Translations under genes and position numbers: made by a program
Assembly: GCA_023213395.1 (NCBI GenBank)
Contig: CM041465.1
Coordinates: 58,907,741-58,971,740, forward strand
Direction: 5' to 3'
Source of the DNA: Cycas panzhihuaensis
Lineage: Eukaryota; Cycadophyta
Length of the DNA stretch: 64,000 nt
Shown here: positions 36,800-48,181 of the stretch, piece by piece
Position numbering within the stretch: position 1 is the stretch's first letter
Layout: every line of letters begins with the position of its first letter
Notes under the pieces: generated by a model
Databases searched by the model: none
Told to the model about the DNA's origin: nothing
Seen by the model: only the letters and a program-made list of their open reading frames with translations

Positions 36800-37918
36800 G
36801 TGGTTGAAAGAAAGATAAGGACTGATATAGAAATGGCAAGATGTATGCTAAAAGGAAAAAGATTGGATGACTCATTTTGGGCTGAAGCAATAAATACTAT
36901 AGTATATCTACTAAATAGAAGTCCACCCAAATCATTGAAGGATGTGACTCTGGAGGAAGCATGGATAGGTAAGAAGCCTGATGTAAGCAATTTAAGAGTG
37001 TTTGGTTATGTTGCTCATGCACATATCCCTGATCATAAAAGAACTAAATTGGAAAGCAAAAGTATTAAGTGTATCTTTATAGGCTATTCAGGTGAGAAAA
37101 AGGCCTATAGACTTTATGATCCAATTGTAAAGGTTTTTTTTATGAGAAAAGATTGTATTTTTGATGAACTCAGTGAATATAAGAGTGAGAATAACAAAGT
37201 CAAGGAAGTCTTGATTGAATTTGGGACCTCAAAAAGGAAGACGAATACAAATCTGATTGAAGATTCAAGCTTAAATCAACAACAAAGACAAGATCCCAAA
37301 TGGGTTTTAAGAAGTCATGATCCCAAAAATATTTTGGATAATGACTTTAATAAAAGATTCACAAGATCACAAGCTAAGGTAAACTACGCCTTAATGTTTC
37401 AAGTGATACATAAAGATGAACCTCAAACTTTTGAGGAAGCTACAAAAAGTAATGAATGGACTCAAGCAATGGAAGCAGAATGTGATGCCATAAATCAAAA
37501 TAAAACATGGGATTTGATTGAATTACCACCAGACAAGAATGTCATTGGAACCAAATGGATATATAAGACAAAATACAAAGCTGATGGTACTATTAACAAA
37601 TATAAGGCAAGACTGGTTGCAAAGGGCTATGCTCAACAAGAAGGTATAGATTATGAAGAAAACTTTGCTCCAGTTACTAAGATGATTACAATTAGGTGTA
37701 TCTTATCTCTTTCTACTCATCTTGGTTGGAAGGTTTATCAGATGGATGTAAAATCAGCTTTTCTCAATGGTTATGTTGATGAGGAAATTTATGTCTCTCA
37801 ACCTCAAGGTTTTGAAGTTAAGGGACATGAACACTTAGTGTGTAGACTCAAAAAGGCTCTATATGGACTAAATAAAACACCAAGAGCTTGGTATGCAAGG
37901 ATTGATAAATATCTTTAG
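36800..37918 (+). pseudogene. pol: C1 integrase C-terminal half and reverse transcriptase N-terminal half
   Basis: 372 open codons. It starts at [16 protein letters not shown], where the first Glu is the third catalytic residue, then [18 protein letters not shown] and the copia integrase tail. RT begins near residue 210 ([19 protein letters not shown]), with [40 protein letters not shown] and [20 protein letters not shown] holding the first catalytic Asp. It ends in the [15 protein letters not shown] block at a TAG. This is the best preserved coding stretch in the window. Confidence 0.9.
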
Positions 37919-38940
37919 GATAAAGGATTTCAAATAAGTAATTTATATTCAAATCTTTACATAAAGACCTCTAAGAACTCTATTTTGATTATTGCAGTGT
38001 ATATTGATGATTTAATTTACACTGGTAACGATGATGAGTTACTTCAAGAATTCAAGGAGATATAAATTCTAAATTTGAAATGACAAACTTAGGACAATTA
38101 CATTATTTTCTTGGAATGGAAGCCTGGCAAGATAACAATGGAATATATTTGTGTCAAAGCAAATATATTATGGATATTTTAAGGAAATTCAACATGAGCA
38201 ATTGTAATCCCTATGCCACTCCCATTGAAGTTGGATTAAAGCTAAGCAAGCATGAAGAATCCACATTAGTTGATCCCACTCTATATTGTCAATTAATTAG
38301 AAACCTCATGTATCTTACTAATACAAGACTAGATATAACATATGTTGTCAACCTAACTTCAAGGTTCATGGCAAACCCTAAGCAAAAACACTAGAATTCT
38401 ACCAAGAGAATTCTCAGATACATTAAGGGAATGATTGATCATGGTTTGTTTTATAACTCTTTAAACAAATGCAACTTGATTCGCTATTCTGATGCAGATT
38501 AGGCTAATGATATAGAAGATAGGAAATCTATCACAGGTTATATCTTCAACATTAGTTCAATAGCAATACCTTGGAATAGAAAGAAACAACCCACTGTGTC
38601 ATTATCCACAATAGAAGCAGAATACAAGGTAGCTGAAGCGACAAGTCAATAAGTTGTTTGGATTAGAAGACTACTTAAAGATCTACATCATACGCAAAGT
38701 GATCTTATGGTAATTCATTGCGACAATCAAAGTACAATACAAATGTCAAAAAATTCAGTCTTACATGCAAGACCAAATATATCAAGATTAAACACCACTA
38801 CATTCGAGAGTTGGTTCAAGAGGGACAGATTAAACTTATACATTGCAGAATAGAGGATCAAATTGCTGATATATTTACAAAGGCTCTACCAAGGATCAAG
38901 TATTACAAGCTTAAGGAAGGGTTGGGAATTCTTCCAAATG
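37919..38940 (+). pseudogene. pol: C1 reverse transcriptase C-terminal half and RNase H (broken)
   Basis: This continues from the TAG at 37916. YIDDLIYTGN (about 37998-38028) keeps both Asp of the catalytic box. LGQLHYFLGMEAW follows in a shifted frame (38080-38394). RNase H shows YSDAD, DRKSITGYIF, STIEAEYK and IHCDNQSTIQMSKN (38480-38755), then a frameshifted tail with DIFTKALP. Stops at 38393, 38501 and 38650. Confidence 0.88.
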
Positions 38941-38943
38941 TAT

Positions 38944-38955
38944 ATTATGGGGGAG
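38944..38955 (+). promoter_or_regulatory. C1 polypurine tract
   Basis: attatgggggag directly precedes the 3' LTR tgttag. It would prime plus-strand DNA synthesis. Confidence 0.8.
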
Positions 38956-39166
38956 TGTTAGAAAAATAACTTGTAATGCACATTTGTAGTCAGCTTATAA
39001 GGTTCATATCTTTTTAATACTATACCATTAGTAGTCAGCTTACTTTATACTCATGAATTTATGAGTATATAAACACATTGTACTTTGTATTATTTTTAAG
39101 CAAGGTAAGGTATCTCACGATACCATTTTTGATCCTAGAGTTTTTGTTTGAGTTGTAGATCTAATA
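38956..39166 (+). repeat. C1 3' LTR
   Basis: 211 bp, same length as the 5' LTR, 12 substitutions and no gaps by eye. It ends ctaata and is followed by the second gtagg. Confidence 0.93.
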
Positions 39167-39171
39167 GTAGG

Positions 39172-40150
39172 GAGATGCCCTAAAATGGTTTTACTGCCTC
39201 CTTGCCCACTCTATCCATATCTTCTAGTAATTAGTGGATGAATTTGTCAACTATTTTGATGTAGCTTATGCTTTCAAAAGTGGAGTTAAAGCTCTACTCT
39301 CTCTCAAACAAGGTCATGATGAACTCAATCATGACTTTGTGAGATGTTTCCATGATCTCCTTCATTCTTCCAAGGCTACCTTGCCTGAGGAACTAAAGTG
39401 AGATATCTTTGTCAATGCCCTTTGCCCTAAGGTCCATGTAGAAGTCCTCAAGATGGGGTTGACAATGTGTGACACTACTATAGATAAATGCTTGGCATTG
39501 GAAGTAAGTGAGGTCTAAGTCAATCTCAAAAATCCTCCTAAGTAATCACAATGTTATAAGAAATCCCCTCCTTCATGTGACTAAAGAAACTAACAATAAC
39601 CTCTAAGGCCTTCTACTAGTACATCTAATAGGACTTTAGACCCCTTAACCTCAGTTGTACGTTCTTTCAAATGTATGATCAAGGAGCTAAAGCTCTAGCC
39701 TTCTGAATCTTTATTAGAGTTACATAGACCTATCCATAAAACTTCCCACACCATGCCACCTAAAGGTGGGAATACCTAAACATCTTAGGGAAGGAAGATA
39801 AGACCTCCTCCTAAGAAGAAGTGGCGTTCCATGTATGGGAAGTGTCTCCATGAGGACTCGCAATGTTGGTCACAATATCCCAAGATTATGCCATGTCTTG
39901 ACACCTCTCCTAAGAGGGATTCTAAGCCTAATTTAGACCATCCTATTCACAGAGATCCTTTCCTAAACCATGGAGAATATAACTGATCCACTTAGAATAG
40001 GAGGACAAAGAATAGGGGAGGATCTTCTAACCCTTCTTCTAACCAAGTAAAGGGAAAGGGACCAAGAGATATGTCCTTTATGCCAAGCCCTAGATCTCAA
40101 TATCCTTCATCCTCTCAACCCAAAAACAAGGGGAAGATAGTGATTTAAAT
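39172..40150 (+). pseudogene. gag: E3 gag, 3' part
   Basis: This resumes after C1 with GDALKWFY-like sequence (broken), then LVDEFVNYFDVAYAFKSGVK and LLSLKQGHDELNHDFVRCFH, matching E1 5876-6196. The zinc knuckle remnant at about 39820-39870 reads KKWRSMYGKCLHEDSQC; two of the metal ligands of the E2 version are lost. Several stops. Confidence 0.78.
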
Positions 40151-40199
40151 ACTTTAGACCACCCTCTTATACCCTATTACAAGGTCTTAAGCTATAAAG

Positions 40200-41545
40200 G
40201 AGGTTGTCGAAGCCTCTACATCCCAACAAAACCCTTCTATAGGAAATCTACCTACAGAGATCCCCGTCATCTCCAAGACCATTCTCATCCATTTGAGATA
40301 CTATGATTTCAAGAGGGCCCTTCCCTAACCCACAGGGAAAGGGAAGGCCTTCTTTATCCTTAAAGATTTACACTCTATGTCCATGGACATGTCCATGATG
40401 GACGTCTTCCAAAGTTGCCCCAAGCAAAATACTCTTCTTTTATAAGCTCTTGGTCTATAAGATGCCCTTATCCACGTTGTAGGTACCACTTACTGTGGAC
40501 TGCCTATCATCTCATTTAACCCACAAGATCTTCCATCTCTTAGCAAATGGGAATGATTTTGGAACTACTTGTTTGTCATTACTATTAATACCCTTGACTT
40601 TACCATAAAGAGGACCATAATAGACAATAGTTCCTCAATTAATACTATGCCTATATGCATGCTAAAAGAGCTAGGCATAGAGGCTCTCAAGTTCATTCCT
40701 TGGAAATGCCAAGGATATGATAGAACTAAAAAGTCTCCTTTGGGGATGGTCACCCTCTCACTCATATTAGGAGGGAAGAGAGTTTCTATAGATGTTATTG
40801 TGCTTGATATTGATGTCAAGTACAATCTCCTATAGGGGCAACCATTGCTCAATTAAATGGGAGCTATTTGTTCCTCATGCTGGGGGCAACTTAAGTTTGT
40901 TCACAAAGGACAAGTTAAGGTTGTCACCTATGAGTCTCTACCTTCTCGTACTCCTCATAGTACTTGCTAAGCTATCTTTGATACCAAAGATAGTGATCTT
41001 GATGAGGCTATCCCCTCCACAGGGAACCTTATTTAAGGGGCCAAGTCTTACCAGGATGAACTCCTACCATATCTTGAACCCAATCTAGTTAGGTTCATAC
41101 CTATTGGCATAGATAACTATGGTTGCCTAGCTATCATGAGTGACCCTAAGTTGGATGTTGAGGACCATGAGCCTCCTTCCCAATGTGTTGATATGATTTC
41201 CTACACACCTAGGAAGGCTCCCCATATGGACCTTCCCTCGCATGATGGTTCTTTGATGCCTTTTGAGTCATTGGCTCTGAAACAACTGCTCTTCTCATCT
41301 TCCCACTTTATGCAAATGACTCCTTATAGGTATACATGCCAACATGCCACTCATAAGAGGGCATCACCCTTATTCCTTAGATCCTCATCTAGGACTAGAT
41401 CTTGTTGTACTTATATGTAACCTCACCACACGATCTATCATGTGTCAAGTACCTTGTGTTAGTTTGGTTCTGACCATTAGTTTGGTTCTGACCATACTTT
41501 CCTTACTAGTGGGCCTAACTATACTAAGCCCACCTTTCCTTTGAA
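40200..41545 (+). pseudogene. E3 protease and linker, ending in a large deletion
   Basis: A 98-codon frame (40569-40835 and on) carries IIDNSSSINTMPICMLKELG, equal to VDNGSSVNAMPLRIMQELG of E1 with Gly changed to Ser, then VLDIDVKYNLL. A degraded linker follows (41136-41420). Near 41490-41545 the sequence jumps to the post-integrase spacer (aactctaaaatgagcctaaac). Relative to E1, about 3.2 kb (roughly 7960-11180) is missing, with all of RT, RNase H and integrase. Confidence 0.72.
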
Positions 41546-42475
41546 CTCTAAAATGAGCCTAAACTACCATTCAAATGCAATATTAAATACCCTCATTGGG
41601 GGAATAATGTATATTAGAGTTTTTAATAACTCCACTTGTTAACCGAGATAATTATGTCCCTTTATGAAGGTGTCATGCCTTTCCCCAACAAATGAGGTAT
41701 CTCTTTTAGTCCATGGGTAGTGGTGGATGCATTACCATGGTAAAGCACCCCCTCAATGCTTATGTTTGACTGTTTCCTAGTCGATCTAGAGCCATGAGTA
41801 AGATCGAGCCCTCTAAGAGGCAACTTTACTTACCTCTAAGAGTGAGTTGCCACCTAAAGAGGGACTTCTTTGATAAATCTTATCTCCCCTTGAGACTCTT
41901 AGGGTATCCAAGCCTATTTTGCTTCTTTTTCTACTTAGATCACTACATTCCTTCTGAGGCATCTGTGATCCTCTCACCCAAGTGTTGCATGAGATTACCT
42001 AACCTACTCGATGATTGTGTGTGCCTTGTATGAGCTCTAAGTCATATAAAGAAAATATACATATAAGTAATGCAATATAACAAAATCTCTATAAATTTAC
42101 ACATCTACATCATGCATTCGTGTGTCCATACATCCACAATAACCAACATAAATTAACAACTCATATCAAAATGGGGTACCAATTTGGTCCCTATCTCTAT
42201 ATACATAATCATCAATAATAGTACAAAATGTGTTGGCACAATGTACCTTAGGAAGCTGAAATCCTTGTAGGGGGGATGTATAATCATATATATGGTATAG
42301 AACCCCCTAGAGATTTGAATCTTTCTTCTCATTAAAATTATGATACAAAATGTCCCATGTGACATGTTGTGGTTATGGGGTATCCCCCTTGGGCCACCCT
42401 GCTCTCTCACTCAAGGACCAGGCTCCACTAGCATCTCTACAAGGTCCCAACCTCATTCTCCTCATCTCTTAGTCT
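41546..42475. other. E3 spacer before the PMD gene
   Basis: Counterpart of 11156-11890 in E1, shown by aatgagcctaaactacc (41550) and a block ending tccttgtaggggggatgta (42265-42285). The short open frames here (41794-42033, 42153-42410) have no domain. Confidence 0.55.
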
Positions 42476-42479
42476 CCTC

Positions 42480-44672
42480 TAAGATGGCGTGGTTGTATGG
42501 GTGCAGTAAAAAGAGGACCTAGCTTCCATCTGGTCCATTAGCTTGTCATAGCATGCCTGTAGATGGTCTCACTCCTCTTGGAGCTCCTTGAGCCACTCCT
42601 CTAGCGCTGTGATCCTCATCTGACCTCCTAGATCTGCCTCTCTATTATATGCCTAGGCCTATAACTCTTACACTTGAGCCTATAGCTGGTCCTTCTTAGT
42701 CTAAAATCAATCCCTCTCAGCATGAAATTGGTCCCTTTTCACCTAAAGCTAGTCCCTCTCTACTTGTAGGTAATCCTCACTCATCTATCTCTCTTGGGCC
42801 TCCACAACCCAGATATCTTAGACACAGACAATGGGAGAAAAAATAGTAGCATGAGGTTGTGTCGAGTCTGGATCCCTACTATCTATGATAGGAGGCTAAC
42901 CCTCCTTGTATACTCATGGGAACAACTCGGCTTTGGCCCTTCTAATCATCTCCCCAGTAATCCCTTTGCCTACTAGCCATATAAATCCATATGCCAGTGT
43001 GGAGTGTAAACAAAAAATCCATAACCATGAGCAATGATAACATCATAAGTCCATTAATAAAATGTCTATAAATCAAAAGCATAGCTAAAAAGGGGAATAA
43101 CTCACCTCTTAGAGCAACTGGTGCATCTCTAGCCATTGCCTCTTTTGATCCTAGGATCTTTTGCCCCTAGAGTAGCTAGTGCCTCTCCAACCACTTCCTC
43201 CTCTACTCCTAGGATCTCCTACCCTACCCTAACTATGGATGCCTCTCCTTTAGCTGCTAACATTGCATCCACCTATGAATTAGTAGCTACCTCTCCTTAG
43301 TCATCATCCTTTCCTAGCTCTGCTACTAGGTCCTCTTGCAACCTCTCCCTCTTCTACATCACTATCCCAATGAACAATGCAGTATGGCTAGCTCCTGTAG
43401 TTATCAATCATGAGCAAATATAAGGATATCATTAAAACCGATCTCCTAACCTGTGTCGGCTCTCCTATGCTCCTAAACTATGATAACCATCAATGGGGAA
43501 GGGGACTTTTACTTGGTATCAGCTGTGGCCCTTCACCAATCCCACTCCCTAGAAGTGGTCAAAGAACCAACACTGTAATAAGGAACAATATGAGAGTCCT
43601 CTCCATTTGTTAAATCAGATCTAGTCAAGCTAAGCAGTGAAGTTGGCCACTATCAAATTTGCCCAATTGAACCTCTGTCCAACCTCACCCCTCCTAATGG
43701 TATCCATCTAGCCTCCCAAGATATCGTTGTAGTTATATTTCTAGGAAATCTAGAACATAATGATAAAGATGATCATCTTCATCACTTGAGGAATATTCAC
43801 TATTATGATAGTCCTAAGATATAACTCTATCTTATTCTAGTGACCCTTGCTATAGAAGAACCTAGTTGCCTCTCTGTATGTTGCATCAATACTAGGCAAA
43901 GTCCCTAGCAAGACTAGTGCCCCACTAGTAGGGACCTCCATAAACCTCCTCACATCTACTAGGATAATAGTGATATCCCCCACATATAGGAGATGGAAGA
44001 TGTACCATTGACAATCCCAGTGAGAGACTATATTAATTAAAAGTACCTAGTCTAAAGCATACTACCATGAATAGACTATCTAAAGCAAACCACAATACCT
44101 CAATATCACTCAATCATGGCCCTCCATCAATTTTGTAAAGCCTAACATTGGTAATATGATGTTTTCATAGTTGTCCACCACTATAACAACCTAAAAGAAC
44201 ATCCATCGCATTATCAATCAATCATCTATTACCTTATAGAGTAAAGAGCACTCCTCAGTGAACTTAAGTAATTAAGAAACCAAACCAAATTAGGAATTTT
44301 TTATAAATTTCCCTTTTCTACCCTTGCCCCGCAAATTCTCTCTGCACCATGTGGGAATATCTGTGGTACCATAGAAAAATCTATAGTACCATATAAATCC
44401 CACTTAAAAAATAAAAAATAAATAAAAATAAAATTAAGATGGACTAAAGACCTAGTCCATTGGGACTAAGGCCTCCTAAAGCCCTGGTCCAACCTTTTTT
44501 TGGCCCCCAATTAGGTCCCATTAGGCCTCCTACCTCTCTAAATGAGTATAATTTAGCTAAAAAAAGCACATGATAAAAAGATATTAATAAAAAGTTCAAA
44601 GTTAAGATCTATGTACTAGGTCTAGTCTAAGCACTGCCATCACTTATCTATGATCCTGATGACCCCCTCCAT
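42480..44672 (-). pseudogene. E3 antisense PMD gene
   Basis: Three-exon layout as in E1. The ATG at 44672 aligns with the E1 ATG; exon 1 is shorter and has stops. The donor is gtacat (44616, decayed) and the acceptor ttttag (44196-44191). Exon 2 starts VVIVVDNYENI (VVIAVENHENI in E1) and includes NIVSHWDCQWYIFHLLYVGD (about 44036-43977). It ends at donor gtgag (43105). Exon 3 (about 42830-42480) is strongly coiled-coil-like: DQLxVKRDQFHAERD repeats, then EWLKELQEE and CYDKLMDQMEARS. Two of the three stops shared by E1 and E2 are sense codons here (Ile and Tyr), but E3 has its own stops. Confidence 0.68.
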
Positions 44673-44705
44673 GTAATGAATCTATTTCTCATCACTCGTC
44701 CCTCT

Positions 44706-44712
44706 TTTTATA
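44706..44712 (-). promoter_or_regulatory. TATA box of the PMD gene in E3
   Basis: Read on minus it is tataaaa, 34 bases before the aligned ATG at 44672, at the position of the TATA boxes of E1 and E2. E3 has lost some bases between TATA and ATG compared with E1. Confidence 0.5.
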
Positions 44713-45260
44713 GGTCCCTCAAGGCTCTGTGGCCTTTTCGCATTCTGATGGAGTCATCTGGACCACCTCCTTAAGCCTATCCTTATTCCCTTTAGGGGCC
44801 CAACCCTTCCTGGTTCTCTAATGCCACTTTTCATTAGTTTGTAAGCATTTATTGCACCCTATTGGTGTTCACTAAGAGCCTTTTATCCTCAATTTTTACC
44901 TGCTCAAAATCCTATCTATGTTTATACTCTATGGACTTGTTTTGATGAGCTAACTTTATTTTTTATGACTATTTTGACCTATTTTTCTCCCAATGGAATC
45001 CAATCCCCTGGTCGAGTCCTTCATTGGCCCTGTACCAACCTTGGATCTTAGTCGATGAGCCTATTTTTACTATTACTCCTTTCCTTCTATAGGGCGGGCC
45101 CTTCAAGAGCCTAGAAGCCTAGTTATAGGTCTCTTCTATCCTCTTCTGATTTATTGTTTTTGCAATTATAATCCTCAGGACTCATCATCCTTCATACAAC
45201 TTCTTTTCCTTAGTGCCTTTTATTTGAGAAGGAGCATCCCTCCTCCTTTTTCTAGAGATT
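44713..45260. other. Divergent intergenic region between PMD and aRNH in E3
   Basis: About 0.55 kb, similar in length to E1. No coding similarity. A pyrimidine tract ending in tag (cctcctttttctag, about 45241-45254) lies just before the aRNH frame, at the place of cttctttcag in E1, and could be a splice acceptor. Confidence 0.45.
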
Positions 45261-45674
45261 TTGGTTATGGCTCTACACATCTACATAGATGGCAGTAGTC
45301 ATGGCAACCCAAGACCTTCTGTTGTAACTTTGATCATCCATGATCTCATTGGGCATGATTTCATGCATTATGGGATCTATTTACCTAAGGCCATAAACAA
45401 TGAAGTGGAGTACAAAGCTGTAATTAAGGCACTAACTGATGTACTTTATTTACATCATGATCCTATCATTCTACACTATGACTCTCAAATTGTAGTGTAC
45501 GAGTTAACCCAAACTTATAAGGTCCTTTGTCCCAGATCGAGTACTCTAGCTACAACTGCTAGGTCTCTATTATCTTGCTTCTCCTTGGTTAATATTCAAT
45601 ATGTCCCTTGTAATCAAAATGCTAAGGCTAATAGCTTAGTCAACTTTATTCTCCAGCATCACCTTCAGCTCTAA
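45261..45674 (+). CDS. E3 archaeal-type RNase H (aRNH), open
   Basis: An unbroken 137-codon frame; the likely start is the ATG at 45261 or 45267. Type-1 RNase H degrades RNA in RNA:DNA hybrids. Catalytic residues: Asp in IYIDGSSHGNPRPS (residue ~9), Glu in NNEVEYKAV (~51) and Asp in LHYDSQIV (~74). The fourth position, Asp in NAEADSL of E1, is Asn in NAKANSLVNFIL (~126). Length matches a whole type-1 RNase H domain, ending QHHLQL. It lies after the antisense PMD gene and 0.5 kb before the 3' LTR of an element that lacks RT and integrase. Whether it is expressed is unknown; loss of the last Asp may weaken or abolish activity. Confidence 0.78.
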   Translation: MVMALHIYIDGSSHGNPRPSVVTLIIHDLIGHDFMHYGIYLPKAINNEVEYKAVIKALTDVLYLHHDPIILHYDSQIVVYELTQTYKVLCPRSSTLATTARSLLSCFSLVNIQYVPCNQNAKANSLVNFILQHHLQL

Positions 45675-46209
45675 GGTGACTCCTTATCTACTTAATAGGT
45701 CATCCCTCAGAGAACCCCTCAAAGAACCTATAAGGGTGACCTTCCCTTCTCAACCTTTACTTTCTCTTTACCTCTGAATAATGGTTGCTAATGATGCTAA
45801 AATATGGCGACTAAAACCTTCACTTACTTGATTAATATCCTACCTTAGTGTGATGAGACATATTTTTATTTCCCCAAGGAGTCTCCTTGGGTTTCTAAAC
45901 CCTACCTTTAGGGTCATGCTACCCGTTAGGTGTGCCACTAAGGGCATCCACCTTAGTCACCCCTTCCCTATTTTATCTGCATGTGCTTTGAGTTCATGGC
46001 CCCATGCCTTAAGCTTAATTTGGTCATAAACCTATATCCCCCTTTAGCACGTGCCTCCTATCCATACATCCATTGCAACAATTATAACCCTCCTTGGTTA
46101 TCGACACACTTGCTTCTTGGGTATCATGTCTACTAATGACATTTGTGTTGACAACATTCACCATCATCTCATGCTCTAAAACGATGAGGTTTTTCTACTA
46201 AGGGGGTAG
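45675..46209 (+). other. E3 3' untranslated region and polypurine tract
   Basis: Non-coding. It ends with aagggggtag (46200-46209), a clear polypurine tract, directly before the LTR start tgtttccc. Confidence 0.7.
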
Positions 46210-46700
46210 TGTTTCCCACCTATCGAGAATGGATTTGGAGTTTATCATATAGGTAAGTAGAGGTTTGCATTCTATTTCATACTTTTATTACATTATTTTT
46301 AGTCATTGCTTGATATGATGCTTGTTTGGCTACTTGGATGTATGATGGTTTAGTTTATTTAGCTTGCCTATGCTTGTTACCTACCTATGATGATCAGGAC
46401 TCTAGTCCAATGGAATCATTAAGCCTCCATAGTGGTCTTCTAGTTGGCAAGAGGTTCATTACATGCTCCTACAGCCCAGTCTCAATTGAGTTCTAACTTA
46501 TTTTTGCTACTTTGTTGCATCTTTTCCACTTTTATCTCACCTTATTGACGACTTGGGTAGCCCATGGTAGTTTGTCGAGACCTTGGGGGGATTTTTTACC
46601 TTATTATTTAGACCCCATATGATTTCTTTATTAATTTTTATAGATTCCTCTCAATTGTTATTGTTCCCATTGAGTTTTGACTTGATTTCATAATGTGTGG
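46210..46700 (+). repeat. E3 3' LTR, start only
   Basis: tgtttcccacctatcgagaatgg aligns with tgtttctcggctatcgggaatgg of the E1 3' LTR. Similarity can be followed to about 46600-46700 (agcccatggtagtttgtcgagacc), then fades into AT-rich DNA. The rest of the LTR is deleted, too diverged, or displaced by an insertion. Confidence 0.7.
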
Positions 46701-47330
46701 GACCTACCACATTTATGGCTTTCATAGATAAATCTACATTATCTAAATCATCTCCTTATTTTTCTCTAATAAATAAATATTCTAATAGGAATGAGGCATT
46801 AGAAAATAGTTCAATAGATAATGTTCAAATAGCCCAAACCTAAAGAATCTTATTTACAAAACCATAGGTGATACTTAGGTTTAGGGCATAGGTAATTAAA
46901 TTGGTTTGTATCTTAAAAAAGAAACTAATAGATATGAGTTAGTAACAAAGATGTGGCCTTGACCACTTTCATCCATAGGTCAATAAAGCCAAAGAGAAAA
47001 TCCTCCAACTTGTCAATACACTTTAGCTATCTAACATACACAATTGGTATAGCTTCATCGTATATATCTCATCTTTATCATCAATTTTATAGTATGATGA
47101 AACTTTGTGTGGCTACTCCACTACAATAAATGCCCTTACATCTAAATTTAATAAACAATCCTCCTCCATAGGTGGAATAAAAACTCAACTTGAAGCCATA
47201 TTTATCATTTTTATTCTATAATAAATGAAATAAAAACTCAACTTAATGGATCTTATACTCTTGATGAAGATTTGGACCAATTGCAAACTATGTGTGAATA
47301 ATTAGATCTCTTAGATTAGTTAGGTGGTCT
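46700..47330. other. AT-rich DNA without recognisable genes
   Basis: No open frame of note, no known domain and no clear repeat border. It may be a decayed LTR or old transposon. Confidence 0.5.
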
Positions 47331-47945
47331 AATGAACTAACTACTAATGAGAGTTTAAGGATTACAATAATATCTAACACCAAAAATAATGAATAGGAAT
47401 ACATAAATGCTATAAAATTTCATTAATATATTTTACCACTTAGGTTTGATATAGATGATAGATTTTATATCCTAAGATATGATATAATTTATGTTTAGTT
47501 CTATAGTATGCATTGTTCATTAATAACTTTAGTTGAGATGAATGACTTCTCCGATATGCCTAATAAACACATTTATTTTCTCAACTAGACATTTTAATGA
47601 ACTATAATATATTAATGAAATTTTAAGTATTTAGAAAGATTCAATACTAAAAACAATTAATAAGAATACATAACTTCTATTAAGTTTGATAAACATAATT
47701 TACCTCTTGTGTTTGCCATAGATGATAAAATTTATATTAAGGGACTTAATATAATTTTTGGTTGTTCTTATAATGTGTATTATTTATTAATATCTTTAGT
47801 TAATATGGTTAAATCATCTAACAGTCCTAACAGATCTCTCAATTGATTGAGAACTATCTAACAATTACCACATCTATTCAATGAGTGAGCTAAATTCATG
47901 AACTATATATAAGTGAAGGTTAGAGAATTGTGATAAGATTCAATA
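47330..47945. repeat. Diverged tandem repeat, unit about 260 bp
   Basis: Unit 1 (about 47332-47592) and unit 2 (about 47593-47860) align along their length: taatgaact..., aa(c/t)accaaaaa(t/c)aat, gaatacataa, (g/c)atagatga, attaat(a/t)(a/t)cttt. A partial third unit begins near 47895 (atgaactatatataag). Similarity is moderate. No coding frame. Confidence 0.55.
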
Positions 47946-48181
47946 TTAATGGGAGTTTAAGAACTTAGTTTTCCATGATATAGTCCTTATAGATTAAATA
48001 TTATTAGGTTAGAATGTTATGACTAGTTAAGATCCATCTATGAACATCCATATCTCTCTAATGCATCACATAGTCTAATTGTATTACTTCACCTAATTTT
48101 ATCTTAATATTCACACATGGTCTTAAATGGACTAATCCCCAAAGGTGGAACTTAATGGTAGAGAGTTTAGAAATATGATTT

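Larger units (their letters stand above)
33495..39166 (+). mobile_element. C1: Ty1/copia LTR retrotransposon inside E3 gag
   Basis: A 5.67 kb element with 211-bp LTRs (33495-33705 and 38956-39166) that differ at 12 positions. The target duplication gtagg is perfect (33490-33494 and 39167-39171). Gene order gag, protease, integrase, RT, RNase H defines Ty1/copia. The primer-binding site tggtattagag and polypurine tract are present. In-frame stops in most domains make it defective, but the integrase-RT block is open for 372 codons. Confidence 0.96.

Noticed and set aside
40565-40852. 95-codon minus-strand frame
   Set aside because: Shadow of the E3 protease frame on plus.
41344-43613. Several 60-80 codon frames in E3 (41344, 41794, 42340, 42794, 43410)
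   Set aside because: They fall in spacer, or on the wrong strand of the PMD gene, with no conserved protein in E1.
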